From contig CAUYUJ010014199.1 in assembly GCA_963575745.1 (NCBI GenBank), positions 404,858 through 428,522 of the forward strand: DNA of 23,665 nt, given 5' to 3'. The translations under genes and the position numbers were made by a program. Under the pieces are notes generated by a model, which was given only the letters and a program-made list of their open reading frames with translations, was not told the origin of the DNA and did no database searches. Position 1 is the stretch's first letter. Each line of letters begins with the position of its first letter. Source of the DNA: Prorocentrum cordatum (Eukaryota; Sar; Dinophyceae; Prorocentrales; Prorocentraceae). Below are positions 7,032 to 17,076 of this stretch, one piece after another.

Positions 7032-8156
7032 ATGACGTCCGATGGCGCCGCTGCTCCTCTCATCGCGTTTGCGGTGGTGTCCCTCATGATGTTCGATGCT
7101 GGCGTCTTGTCATGCGTTGCAGTTTCGGCGGCCACTTATTTTTTTTCTTCTTCTTTGCCTGCTCCACCAGTACCTGCTGTTCCTCGTCGGCAAGGGGCCC
7201 GTTCAACGAATAAGGTTCGCAATCGACGAATGCGTGCGTACAAGCTGGGCTTCATCCCTCATCCACCTGATCGACGGACGCGAGGCCAGCAGTCAGCGAC
7301 CGACTCGCGGGGCTTCCTGGACCGCACGAGGGAGGGCGACGTCAAGACAAAGGCGCCCAGGCACACCTACGGCCCGAACGACGACGATGGTGACATGGGC
7401 AGTAATCCCATCGAGCATCTCCTGTCTGCCACATCGGAGTCGGCGTAGCGTGCTCGCGCGAAGTCCTTCCGCGCGCCCGCGGCGAGAGCGACCTGGACAC
7501 TTTCCCCTCGATGACCATGGGCCAACTGGCAACTCTCGTCCAGCCGGTGGTGAAGGAAATGGCGGAGCGCTTCGCATAATGCCACAAGCTGATGTCCGTG
7601 CTGAACATTCGCGTGGACGGTCTGGAGTCCGAGCTGGCGTAGCGCCCACAAGCCGACGATGATGACCAAGGCAGCCTGAGTGGGCGCGAGCTGGGCAGCA
7701 CGACGTCCGCAACCATATGTTCAAAGAGCAGAAGAGCAGCATGGACAAGTCCACCACGATCGTCGAGCAAACATTCCTTCTGAAGGAGTCCGCTCTTGTC
7801 ACTTTCGCGGACTTGGACCTCCGAGATGAAGAATGGCGGGGGGACGTCACAGAGCTCAAGTGCCAAACCATGCAGTGCATGCAGCTGCTGGCGGAGGCTA
7901 GCTCCTCGCCGAAGGCGGCCCCAAGCACGCCGATAACCTCTTCACTGTCGTTGGCGGCCTCGTACTTCGACGGCCTCGTCGCGAGCTTCCAGGACGATCA
8001 ATGCATCAACCAGTTCGCCAGTATCTTGGACTTCCAGATCCTCGTCTCGGAGCAGCTCTGGTCTTCCCCTTCATGTACGCCCTCGCCGCCTTCTGCGGCG
8101 TCTTCAAGGACTCCTACGACAACTTCTTCGCCGTTTCCGGCGACTTCGTATCCTGA
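7032..8156 (+). pseudogene. Decayed coding remnant, unknown product
   Basis: Several short plus-strand stretches look protein-like but lie in different frames or are cut by stops. From 7511, MTMGQLATLVQPVVKEMAE is interrupted by TAA at 7577-7579, continues as CHKLMSVLNIRVDGLESELA to TAG at 7640-7642, then has an Asp-rich stretch. A frame from 7717 (MFKEQKSSMDKSTTIVEQ) is open to 8190, with helical segments around 7750-8060. Another frame gives FPFMYALAAFCGVFKDSYDN up to a TGA near 8152. The helical, heptad-like character recalls the ORF1 coiled coil of the LINE downstream, but I cannot assign homology. It may be a broken transposon gene or a gene with unspliced introns. Confidence 0.3.
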
Positions 8157-8216
8157 GGACCGCGCGGCGGCGCCGAGCAGCCGAGGCTAGTGCGCACCGT
8201 CCCTCTCTGGGAACGT

Positions 8217-8291
8217 GCGCTCCTCCTTCTCCTCCTCTTTCTCCTCCTCTCCCCTCCTCCTGCTTTTCCTCCGCCTCCTCCTCCTCCCCTA
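8217..8291 (+). repeat. Polypyrimidine (TCC)n tract
   Basis: CTCCTCCTT/CCTCC repeats on the plus strand, just before the snap-back inverted repeat. Open frames across it are low-complexity Leu or Arg runs. Confidence 0.85.
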
Positions 8292-8319
8292 GGCGAGCAG
8301 ATGTTTGAAGCGCGAGTCT

Positions 8320-9250
8320 TCGGCGCCACGAAAGATTATTGTATGCTTGTTGTTGTTTGGCTTTCATGGTTCGGGATTTTTTGTCCCGTGGTTTCGGAAA
8401 CTCCAGTGCCCGCCGCGGCCTCCCTGCCAGAACTTTTCTCTGAGCCTCTGACACCCGAAACGGCAAATCAGCACGCGCAGTGTTTAGTTTATTCCAACAC
8501 CAGCAAGACCAACACACCCAAACATACATCGTTTTGTAACACCGATGGCGCCAAACACTGTGTATGCTTGTTTTTTGTTGGTTTTGCCGGCTTGGGGATC
8601 AACGACGCAGCGTGTATGCTTTTGTTTGTTGTTTTGGGTTTCGGAAGCCCGAGTGCTCGCCGCGGCCTCACCCCCAACGCCTCTTTCTGAGCCTCTGAAG
8701 CCAAGTGAACTAACACATCGAAGCGCGTTTCTTTGATTCCCAAGCCAACCAAACCAAAAACACCAAGCGCACAGTGTTTGGCGCCGTCGGTGCCACGAAA
8801 CGCTGCGTATGCTTGGTTTTGTTTGTTTGTTTTGTTGCTTTGGGAATCAATGAGACACTGTGTTTTTTTGTTTGGTTTCGGAGTCTCAGAGAGAAGTGCT
8901 GGGGGGGGAGGCCGCGGCGAGTACTGGAACTTCCGAAGCTAAGAAAACAAAAACGACTAAACATGTACAGTGTATCGTATATTCTCAAACCAACCAAACC
9001 AAGACAACCAAACATACGCAGTGTTTGGCGGCCTCGTCGTTTTCAACGGAACACTACGTATGATTTTTGTTTTTGGGCCTGGCTTCGGAGGCTCAGAGAA
9101 AGGTGGTGGATGGGAGGTCGCGGCGAGCAGTGGAACTTCCGAAACCAAACAACAACAAACATACACAGTGTTTGGGGCCCTCGTGCCACGAAGCGTTTTT
9201 TGTTTGTATTGTTAGTTTGTCATCAACGACATACAGTGTATTTTCCCCAA
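8320..9250. repeat. Large imperfect palindrome centred near 8788
   Basis: The inner arms 8734-8787 and 8789-8850 run from TTGATTCCCAA to TTTGGGAATCAA and enclose AGTGTTTGGCGCC opposite GGTGCCACGAAAC. Farther out, GC-rich blocks of about 65 bp occur in one orientation at 8395-8460 and 8640-8700 (CGCCGCGGCCTC) and as reverse complements at 8875-8942 and 9080-9150 (GAGG(C/T)CGCGGCGAG). Smaller palindromes of the same CATACACAGTGTTTGG type lie at about 8490-8598, 8975-9085 and 9138-9215. The structure is therefore a tandem family plus a large inverted duplication. No protein-coding gene was found in it. Confidence 0.8.
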
Positions 9251-9317
9251 TCAGAGTTTGCCTCTGTAGGGGTCCTCGCGGATTTGTATGGTTAGGTGAG
9301 GTGCGTCGCCGATTTCG

Positions 9318-9371
9318 GTGGCCGGCCTGGGTGCCCGGGTGCCCGGGTGCTCGGGGCTGCCCGGGTGCCTG
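9318..9371 (+). repeat. GTGCCCGG octamer tract
   Basis: Imperfect tandem copies of GGGTGCCC with CTCGGGGC and CTGG variants, running directly into the decamer array. Confidence 0.85.
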
Positions 9372-9712
9372 GGTGCCCGGGTGCCCTATAGCCCTATAGC
9401 CCTATAGCCCTACAGCCCTATAGCCTCATAGCCTTATAGCTTTTTAGCCCTATAGCCCTATAGTCCGATAGCCATATAGCCCTATAGCCCTATAGCCTTA
9501 TAGCCCTAATACCCTACAGCCCTGTAGCCCAATAGCCCATAGCCCTATAGCCCTATAACCCTATAGCCTTATAATCTTATAGCCTTATAGCCCAATAGTC
9601 CTATACTCCTATAGCCCTATAGCCCTATGGCCCTATAGCCCATACAGCCCAGGGCCTTATAGTCTTATAGCCTTATAGCCCAATAGCCCCATAGCCCTGT
9701 AGCCCTAAAAAG
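9372..9712 (+). repeat. Decamer array (CCCTATAGCC)n
   Basis: About 34 copies of a 10-bp unit containing the palindrome CTATAG, with frequent single-base variants such as CCTTATAGCC, CCCAATAGCC and CCCTACAGCC. It contains no long open frame. It separates the fifth copy of the 65-bp GC-rich block (about 9790-9850) from the palindrome upstream. Confidence 0.9.
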
Positions 9713-9725
9713 ATTATGATTGTGC

Positions 9726-9945
9726 TTTTCTCAGGTACCATTTCGTTTTTTTGTTGTGTGTGTGTGTATGTGTGTATGTTTTTTTGGTGTCTCAAAGAGG
9801 AGTTCTGGGGTGGAGGCGGCGGCGAGCACTGGAGTTTCCGAAACCAGAAAACACCCCAAACCAAACACACAGTTTTTGTTCTGGTTCCCAGACCAGCATA
9901 ACCATACAGTGTTTGGCGCCCTCGGTGCCGGTGCTGGGGGTGAAG
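9726..9945 (+). repeat. TG-rich tract and fifth copy of the palindrome family
   Basis: A GTGTGTGTATGTGTGTATG stretch at about 9756-9780 is followed by GTCTCAAAGAGG, the CGGCGGCGAGCACTGG block and GTTTCCGAAACC. The family-typical CATACAGTGTTTGGCGCC comes at about 9904-9921. The orientation matches the copies at 8875 and 9080. Confidence 0.75.
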
Positions 9946-10240
9946 CCGCGGCGTTTGCCGCTATCGACCGAAACCGACATTCTTGCGCGTACGATGCCCT
10001 CCCGTAACGGATTGGCCGAGCGGATGAGTTCGTCAGCCTGGATCACAGGCTGATAAGTGAGTTGTCAAACAACGAAGGCTTGTCAGTGAAGCGAAAGTGC
10101 GGCTTTGTGAAATCACCGATTCTGTGGATTCGTGCTTTGGGCTCTTGGGGGGGTCGCTGGGACCAACCACATTGACCAAACAGTGATTGCACTTAGGGGT
10201 TCGTAGTAATCTCCCTGCGGAATTTGTTGGGTCTGGCGAT
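9946..10240. other. Unique spacer, no gene
   Basis: About 295 bp of non-repetitive sequence before the next satellite. I see no coding signal and no RNA gene. Confidence 0.4.
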
Positions 10241-11047
10241 GATTTTCCCCGTTGCCGCCTGTTGCCGCCTCGTTGCCGCCTCATGCGCTGGGTGGATCGG
10301 GTGAGGTTTCGCCACGATGCCGCCTCGTTACCCCTTTGATAGTGCCTCGTGCGTTGTGTGGGTCTGGCAAGGTTTCCCCACGTTCCCGCCTCGTTGCCAC
10401 CTCGTGCGCTGAGTGTGTCCGGCGAAGTTTCGCCACGTTGCCGCCCGTTGCCGCCTGGTTGCCGCCTGGTGCGCTGGGTGGGTCTGGCGAGGTTTCGCCA
10501 CGTTGCCGCGAGTTGCCGCCTCGTTGCCGCCTTGTGCGCTGCGTGGGTCCGGCGAGGTTTCGCCTCATTGCCGCCAGTTCTTGCTTTGCCGCCTCGTTGC
10601 CGCCTCGTGCGTTGGGTGGGTCTGGTGAGGTTTTGCCATGGAGCCGCCTCGTTGCAGCCTTGTTGCCGCCTTGTTGCCGCCTGGTTGGCTGGGTGGGTCT
10701 GGCGAGGTTTCGCCACGTCCCCGTCAGTTGCTGCCTCGTTGCCGCCTCGTGTGTTGTGTGGGTCCGGCGAGGTTTCGCCACGTTGCCGCACGTTGCCGCC
10801 CGTTGCCGCCTGGTTGCCGCCTCGTGCGTTGTGTGGGTCCCTCGAGGCTGCCGCGTCGTTGCCGCCTGGTGCGCTGGGAGGGTCAGGCAAGGTTTCGCCA
10901 CCTCGCCGCCCGTTGCCGCCTCGGCGCCGCCTCGTGCGCTGTGTGGGTCCGGCGAGGTTTCCGATGCCTCGTTGCCGCCTCGCGCGCTATGTGTGTCCAG
11001 CGAGGTTGCGCCACGTGGCCGCCCGTTGCCACTTCGTTGCCGCCTTT
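10241..11047 (+). repeat. 65-bp satellite with nested GTTGCCGCCT decamers
   Basis: Twelve cassettes centred on GGCGAGGTTTCGCC (near 10301, 10367, 10422, 10487, 10552, 10625, 10702, 10767, 10851, 10887, 10952 and 11000) are separated by one to four copies of the decamer GTTGCCGCC(T/C). The cassette core can form a GGCGA-GGTT-TCGCC hairpin. Spacings mostly cluster near 55, 65, 75 and 85 bp, as expected from gain or loss of whole decamers. Open frames on both strands are repeat translation (for example NLARPTQRTRRQRGGN on the minus strand). Confidence 0.9.
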
Positions 11048-11189
11048 AGCTTGCACCACGTATGCTGCACCACACAGCTGACACCACATACGTAGTGTGC
11101 ACTACATAGCTCACACAGCCACAGTGCAATACTTTTCGATTGGGGTTCACGCTGGTTAGCATATACGTGTATTTGACCCATTCCGCCAC
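11048..11189. other. Short spacer with CACCACA/TACGTA motifs
   Basis: Contains repeats of CACCACAC and CACTACATAGC around a TACGTA palindrome at about 11089. No gene. Confidence 0.4.
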
Positions 11190-11800
11190 CGTGCCCAGGT
11201 CGTGAATCAGAGGCCTCTTGGAACTCTCCTGGGGTCTCTTGCGGACCTCTTTGGGGCCTCTTGGGCGCCTTTTGGGTGCAACAAGACCTCTTGAGCCGCC
11301 TGGGGACGTCTTGGAGCCCTGTGGAGGCTCTTTTGTGCTGTCTTGGCGAGGTCTCGGGCCGTGTTGGGGCCCACTTGGGCCGTCTCAGACTCCTGCAGAT
11401 GTCGTCTTGTGCTGTCTTGGAGACCTCTTGGGTCCATTTTGGGGTCATTCTGGGTGGTTCTTGTGGCCCTTTGGGGTAGACTTGGAGTCTGAAACCATCT
11501 TGAAGCCAGGTTGAGCGGAGAAGCCGAACTCGCGAAATACGTTGAACAACAAGTTCGATGTGACAGTTTCGGCTTCCGGGGGCCTCTCCAGGAGAGTCTA
11601 GGACCTATCTTGGAATCTCTTCTAGGCCTTCTGGGGACCATTGGGGCCTGATGGAGCCTCCTGAGGGCCTCCTGCGCCTTTGTGGGCGCTTCTTTGGAGA
11701 TTATTGGGAGATTCTTGGGGGATCCGCGGGTCGTTTTTGGCGGTCTTGGCCTCTGGGAGGCTCCCGGCACACCCTGGGAGCGCCCAGGAATTCCGGCAGG
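11190..11800 (+). repeat. Degenerate TCTTGGGGCCTC-type minisatellite, block 1
   Basis: Diverged short units built on GGCCTCTTGGG(G/C) recur every roughly 12-30 bp, with variants such as GACCTCTTTGGGGCC and CTCTTGGGTCC. The corresponding frames read as Leu/Gly/Trp-rich on the plus strand and Pro/Arg/Gln-rich on the minus strand, with no domain. A non-repetitive insert lies at about 11510-11570. Confidence 0.75.
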
Positions 11801-13029
11801 CTGGCGGCTGGGTCTTTGACTCCCTCAATCCCTCTAATCGGGGGCGGCAAAGAGGGGGGTGATGACTAGGGGGGGGTGGATATCATGGCGTGGGCCATGC
11901 TATTTCCCCAGATTTCATGGCGCCTCTTCTTATTTCATTACGTCCCTGGCCCCACCCCCCTGGGCCGCGCACATGCCGCCGGCCATGATTTGCAACCCCC
12001 CCCATCTTGGACGCCCCCGCTTTAGGACGCCCCCGATCTAAAATTCACAGCAGCATGAGCCTTGGGCCGAGAAGCTGCGCGCGAGATATGAGCACAGAGT
12101 GTGATCAAGCTGCGGACGTCACGGCAGGGCTGGGCCGCTCTCAACTTTCATGTCCTTCTGCTCTGATCTGCTCTGTCACGAGCGCGAGCTGCGAGGATCG
12201 GACATCCGTGCCTGGGGGTAATCGTCTCGAGGAGCCCGACAGCCTGGCCGGCAACATTCAGGCGATCGCAAACACGGATCGCTAATCCATGTTTGCGCGC
12301 CCCCGAAACATGTGTTTTCTTTTTTTGTGCGGCGATCCTCCTTTCGAATATTTCATCCAGTTCAGTCGGTTGGGCCTCGTCTCTGGTGTGTGAATGTCCT
12401 GAGAGGCTTTCTCCACGCGAGGTTGTAGAGGCACTTGCACTCGCCATGCTGTCAAAACATTCTTCCCAAAAGGTAGCTGTGGCAACCTGGGTATCCCAGC
12501 GGCCATGCTGGAGAGAATGCTCGGGGAGGCTTCGCAGCGGCCAGCGCCGGAGGCGCCAGGGAGTCATGAAATTGCAGGTCGCCTGCAGGATCCCAGGCAG
12601 TTGAGGGTACATGCAATCCCCGATATGAATTGAAGACTCTCCTCACCAAGCAGCCAAAGTCCAGAGCAGCGAGAGCCAGTAGCATCGCTGAATTTTTGGT
12701 GCCAGCATCTTCATCAAGTCCGTAAGAGACAAAGCAGTATTCGAGCGACTTCGGGATGACCCCAGCAATCCTGTCAAGAGGACGAGTGGTGTGACAATAT
12801 TTCTAATACTGGCGCATGTCCAGTGCTGGATGAGTTAGCTGGCAGTTGACGGTGGATTTGTCCGCGTTGTTTTGGACAGTGAGCTCATGCGTAATAACCC
12901 AGCCAACGCTTCTCCATGTTTTAGATTACTTATCGCTTCGCTCATTCCGCTGGCCTATATCGTCTCACCGCTGTTGTCAATCTGGTGCTGCTGGGTGGCG
13001 GCCGTTTTTCTGAGGAGGTGCGTGAGGAG
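11801..13029. other. 1.2-kb segment without a recognisable gene
   Basis: The first 250 bp has G and C homopolymer runs (near 11864-11880, 11952-11960 and 11996-12004). The longest open frame is on the minus strand (12148-12612, 154 codons). It has ordinary composition (for example FWEECFDSMASASAST and ELDEIFERRIAAQKKK), but I recognise no family and see no supporting start or stop context. It is noted as a weak candidate only. Confidence 0.35.
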
Positions 13030-13035
13030 GACGTC

Positions 13036-13320
13036 TCAGGAGGAGGAGGAGGAGGAGGAGGAGGAGGAGGAGGAGAAGGCGAGGAGGAAGAACCCGACGT
13101 GCGCGGTGCACGTGGTGTCGAGGAGGGGGAGGAGGAGGGGGAGGAGGGAGGAGGAGGAGAGGAGGAGGAGGAGGAGGAGGAGGGGGAGGAGGAGGAGGAG
13201 GAGGAGGAGGAGGAGGAGGAGGAGGAGGAGAGGAAAATGACGAGGACGATGAGGAAGGGTAAGAGGAGTAGGAGGAGAAGGAAAAGGAGGAGGCGAAGGA
13301 GGAAGTCGCACGATGGCTTC
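13036..13320 (+). repeat. Polypurine (GGA)n tract
   Basis: Nearly pure AGG/GGA repeats at 13036-13080 and 13120-13230, then GGA/AGAAGG-rich sequence to 13320, interrupted by a short mixed segment (13080-13120). On the plus strand it translates to poly-Glu, poly-Gly or poly-Arg in the three frames; these are not genes. Such mirror-symmetric purine tracts can form triplex (H-) DNA. Confidence 0.9.
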
Positions 13321-13374
13321 TGAAGAAGCGGCTCTATAGCTTCTTGTGGCACTTTCGGGCCAAATGAGGCCGTC

Positions 13375-13990
13375 GTGAAGATGCTACTTTGGAAGATTTA
13401 TGGGGATCTCTTCGGAGCCTCTCGGGGCGTCGGGGAAGCATTTTTGAGACTTCTCTTGGCAGACCTCCTGGGGCTTATTGGCGGTATTTTGGGACCTCCT
13501 GGTGCGTCTTTGGGGCCTCTTGAGGGAGTAGTTTGGGCCTCTGGGGGCCTCTTGGGGGCCTGCTGGCTGTATCGGGGGCCACGGGAAAGGGCCCGACATG
13601 TCAGCCCCGATTCCCCCTCTGTGGGCTCTCTCTCTTGGGGGCCTCTGGAGCCCTCTTGGGGGTCCTCTCTTGGGGCGGTCTTGCAGGCTTCTTGGGTCGT
13701 TTTGGGCAGTCGGGAGCCCGAAAAGGCGTTGACGCCCAACTCCTTCAAAAACCAATGGGAACTCATTATTCTGTGGCCCTCTGGGCCTTCTTGGGGGTCC
13801 TTTTGAAGCTGCGATGGGGCGTTTTAGAGGCATCTCTTGGACTGCGAAGAACCATCGTGGACGTCTTGGAGCGCTCGTGGACTGTGTCGGATCCCCTTGG
13901 GTTCTCCTGCAGGCTTCGATGACAACTACTGGAGCGCCCTTGGGAGCCCCAAGGGTGACGCCCAGAAGAGAAAACATCCCTGGGTCAGAG
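13375..13990 (+). repeat. Degenerate TCTTGGGGCCTC-type minisatellite, block 2
   Basis: Same repeat family and orientation as 11190-11800, with GGGGCCTCTTG, GGGCCTCTGGGGGCC and GGCCTTCTTGGGGG units. The two blocks bracket the segment that holds the polypurine tract. Both strands are open over long stretches without any domain. Confidence 0.75.
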
Positions 13991-14559
13991 GTGCTGGGCT
14001 GCGCCTGGGGTACTTCTCGCCAGGGGGCCCCATGGGCCGTCCCGCGCGCGCGATCTTGAACTATTGATACCCTGTTGCCAGAGATCTCAGCATGCCTCTG
14101 GCCCGTTGGGCTGGCGAATTGCCAGGCTTCATTGTGGTGGGGTGCAAACCTTTCTCCCGGCGATCCTTTTCCTGCCTACTTTAGCCACCCGCTGGACTGT
14201 TGGCGGCAATACATGAAAGCAGAGCAGAGCCACTACATGCGTCAGCAGCAGTTGAAACCAAAGCGCTTTCCACGTCTTCCCTGCCGTCGGACGCTGCCTG
14301 CTGACTTCATACGGTTACATAGTGAGAGCGTGGTCAAGGGGTGGGCACACAGCAGTAAGAGGACAAACATCACGAGAAGGAGCATGAGGCCCCAAACCCA
14401 GGCGTGTTATATGCATTCACGTGAAGGCTGCTTGGTGTGTGATCCAAGACGGTTTAATTATATGTTCTCCACTGGCATCGGCCGCGGAGCCCACTTGGCT
14501 CGGCGGCCCAGGTGCTCTGCAGATGCGTGCCGGCGCCCTTCCCAGTCCTTGTGCTCCTC
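13991..14559. other. Spacer, no recognised gene
   Basis: A 234-codon plus-strand frame spans 14075-14779. Its N-terminal half has ordinary composition with no domain I recognise, and its C-terminal half is Ser/Leu-rich translation of a pyrimidine tract. Treated as unsupported. Confidence 0.4.
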
Positions 14560-14695
14560 CTCTTTTTGGTCGTCGTCGTCGTCGTCGTCTTCCTCCTCTT
14601 CCTCCCCCTTCTCCTCGCTCCTCCTCCTCGCTTCTCCTCCTCGCTCCTCCTCGCTCCTCCTCCTCCTCTTCCTCCTCCTCCTCCTCCTCGCTACT
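14560..14695 (+). repeat. Polypyrimidine (TCG/TCC)n tract
   Basis: CGTCGTCGTCG grades into CTCCTCCTC with CGCTCC interruptions on the plus strand. It lies about 150 bp upstream of the LINE ORF1 start. Confidence 0.85.
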
Positions 14696-14851
14696 ACTCT
14701 TTCCCGCTGGACCGAAGTGGATACCTCTGTTCCGAGGCTAGTTCACTGCAAATTTTTGTCCCACATGATCCGCGCGTGAGCCTCAAGCTTCGAGGGTTCC
14801 ATTCAGTCAGCGTGTTTTGCCACGTCTCGATTTACACCTTTTGATGCTACC

Positions 14852-15910
14852 ATGTCGCAAGCCGCCGAGGCGACTGGTACGGCTGCACCAAGTTCTCGCA
14901 GGGATGGCCTCGCCTCGCCGCGTGTGGGGAGGAGCCGCAGCCGCAAGATCAGGCCTGCTCGTCCACCTGACCCGTAGAGCGACGGTGACGGTCCAGTAAC
15001 ATTGAGCGCACGATGGCCACCATTAGTGACGTGAATGAGCTTCGGACCAGCATCCAGTCAATCAAGACGCGGGTCAACGTGGTCAACAATCGCATGGAGA
15101 AGCTCGAGCAGGACGTCACAATCAGCTTCGAGAACGCGCGCCAGTTCGTCTTGCAGGCTGTCGACCAGAAGTACGCGACCCAGATCCAGAAGCTCAAGAA
15201 CACTGTAGCTGCGTCGGCTGCCCAGGTGGCCCAGATCAAGACGTCAACGTCAGCCTCTTCAGCCGCATCCTCATCCTCTGGTGACAGGAACCACGGCAAA
15301 CATAGAAAGTAACGGTTACAGAGTTTGGATTGCTGGTTTCCCGCGCCCCCTTCTTGGTCCCTTTCTTCAGCGTCACGCCGTTGCTCTCATCTCTCGTGAC
15401 GTTCCAGAGATGGTCAAAGCGACAGCCAAGACTCATAATTTCACGATTGCCTCCAACATCACGTTCGACACTCATGACAATGCCAAAGACTTTCTTTCGC
15501 GCGTTCTCACGCTAGGCACCTCGCGGACTGACCCGGAAGTAACTCCGACATCGAGCTGGACGTGAGGATAGACGCCGCCCGCGACCGAGATCCGCCGGGT
15601 CAACGGTATCCTCGGAGTGCTGTAGGCCAAGGTGATGGACACAAGTTCGGCTCGCAAGGACACCGTGGCAAGCCTTTGGCCCATCACACTTGACGAGGAG
15701 GTTCATGCGATGTTCACTCTCAAGGATGTGCAGGCGAAGCTGCTCAATATCGAGGCCAACCATACGGTAATCTACGCGCTGGGCTTCAGTGGCAAACATA
15801 TCAAGGCCACGGCCGACGCGTTCGTCCATGAGGATAGACGCACGCCATCCCAAGGTGACGCGCAAGACTTCGACATGTCCGTTTCTACTGGTGTCTGCTC
15901 TGGTTCTTAA
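14852..15910 (+). pseudogene. LINE ORF1 remnant (coiled coil, RNA-binding-like)
   Basis: ATG at 14852 opens MSQAAEATGT and an Arg/Ser-rich segment that hits TAG at 14975. A second frame (15013-15312) encodes MATISDVNELRTSIQSIKTR and a clear heptad-type coiled coil of about 60 residues, then an Ala/Ser-rich tail. After a frame change, 15281-15565 gives YRVWIAGFPRPLLGPFLQR followed by an alternating strand/helix pattern resembling the RRM-like domain of LINE ORF1 proteins. The frame then resumes at 15632-15910 (SLWPITLDEEVHAMFTLKDV). ORF1 proteins trimerise through the coil and bind retrotransposon RNA. The family is inferred from this domain order and from the endonuclease and reverse transcriptase downstream. 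Confidence 0.6.
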
Positions 15911-16269
15911 AGGGGGGGTCCTCGCGAGTGGGGTATTTCGGTCGCAGATAGATCCCTAGTGGTGCAGGTGTGTCCCGTGGTTTGGACGCACTTTGGTTTG
16001 GATATCACGGCGCCGACTCGGCCAATTCTTCCTCAAGTGGCAGGGGTTGCCCAAGTTCAGGTTTCGCACCGCCTTGCGATCTTCAGCGTGTTCCTCTTCC
16101 CCTCTCGTCTGTGAGGTACTACTCTTCGTCGGGTTCCTCGTCTGGTACTTACAGCGGCTCTGCCCCTCCCTCGCCGTGCACAGCGCACGCAGCCACTTCG
16201 GTGCCCAGTATGCTCCGCACCACGAACACACGCACATCCAATATAGCAGCTTGCGCGGCTCACACGCAC
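15911..16269. other. Inter-ORF region of the LINE
   Basis: Begins AGGGGGGGTCC after the ORF1 stop. Open frames here (from 15970 and 15993) are Ser/Ala/Pro-rich at their N termini and become endonuclease-like only after about 16270. The missing N-terminal endonuclease motif (an Asn-containing segment) may be hidden here by frameshifts. Confidence 0.4.
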
Positions 16270-17076
16270 GGATGCTATGGTATGTGTCCAAGAGGCCCGT
16301 GGTTCCTTGGAGTCGTTTTGCTCGCAGGCGGAAGGCTTTCAAGTTCGCTGGCTGTGCCGCCTTCCTTCCCGACCCTCACTGCGGCGGATGTATCATCCGC
16401 GTCATCCTTCGGGCCCTCGAAGCTTCACCGCTGGTCGCTCATCGTTCGGTTTCCAGAGGGCGCATTCACACGCTTATCTTACACATCAACACGCACGCCA
16501 TGCAGACCACCACTATTCACAGCGGCCCCGCTTCTCGAGTTAGTGTTCGTAAACTTCTGCGCGAGTGTGTTCGCCGAGCGCTCTGTCTTCGTTCTGTCCG
16601 TCGGTTCTGCGTCGCTGGTGACTTTCATGTTTGTGCCCCGTGGTGAGGGCAGCTGCCAGACCGCCAGCAGGATTGTTCAGTCCACTCGCAGTCGTGCCAC
16701 GCCATTCCGCGATTTGTATCCTTTCACCACCGAGGTTGAGCAGCCACAGTTTACCCATCGTGTTGGGAGAAGTGATGGCGGTAGATCGGCCGTGCTGTCC
16801 TTGGCAAGGTTGAGTTGGATTGCCTTTGCCCTACCCGCGCCCGCCCTCCTGGACCTTAGCCCTAGCTCTGAGGCCCTGGGGTTTGTTGCTAATGCGGATG
16901 TGCTTTCGGATCCTCTGCCTGTGTCTGCTGTCCTGGCTCCAGAGGCTTTCAGCGGTATCCCGAAGGTCCCGTTGTGGGTCACCGAGCACAGGCTCTACCC
17001 CGAGTTTCTCGAGATGTTGCTCGAACACGTGTGCCCGCTATCATGCTGTCCAGTTGCCCGCGCGGAAGAAGTATGA
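16270..17076 (+). pseudogene. LINE APE-type endonuclease remnant
   Basis: Fragments of the exonuclease-endonuclease-phosphatase fold lie in successive frames. MVCVQEARGSLESFC at 16277 holds the catalytic-type QE motif. GCIIRVILRALEAS to FCVAGDFHVCAPW (about 16380-16643) ends in GDFH, equivalent to the GDFN motif. LARLSWIAFALPAP then VLSDPLPVSAVLAP (about 16800-16940) corresponds to the SDH motif, with the usual catalytic His replaced by Pro (CCT at 16912-16914). The linker IPKVPLWVTEHRLYPEF follows at about 16960-17010. The domain would nick target DNA for target-primed reverse transcription. The frameshifts and the His loss make this copy inactive. Confidence 0.7.

Noticed and set aside
9372-9712. 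Telomere-like repeat (CCCTA similarity)
   Set aside because: The unit is a decamer CCCTATAGCC, not the CCCTAAA-type heptamer expected for plant-type telomeres in dinoflagellates, and it is internal.
12148-12612. 154-codon minus-strand frame as a host gene
   Set aside because: Composition is normal, but no family, motif or flanking signal supports it. Such a frame is expected by chance in GC-rich DNA, so it is left as a note only.
12985-13323. Poly-Glu/Gly/Arg open frames over the GGA tract
   Set aside because: Compositional by-product of a purine microsatellite; all frames on both strands are open there.
14075-14779. 234-codon plus-strand frame as a gene
   Set aside because: The C-terminal half is microsatellite translation and the N-terminal half matches no family I recognise.
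14769-14783. Third spliced-leader-like site (GAGCCTCAAG) upstream of LINE ORF1
   Set aside because: Only the CTCAAG end matches well; the TTTTGG part is absent, so it is indistinguishable from chance.
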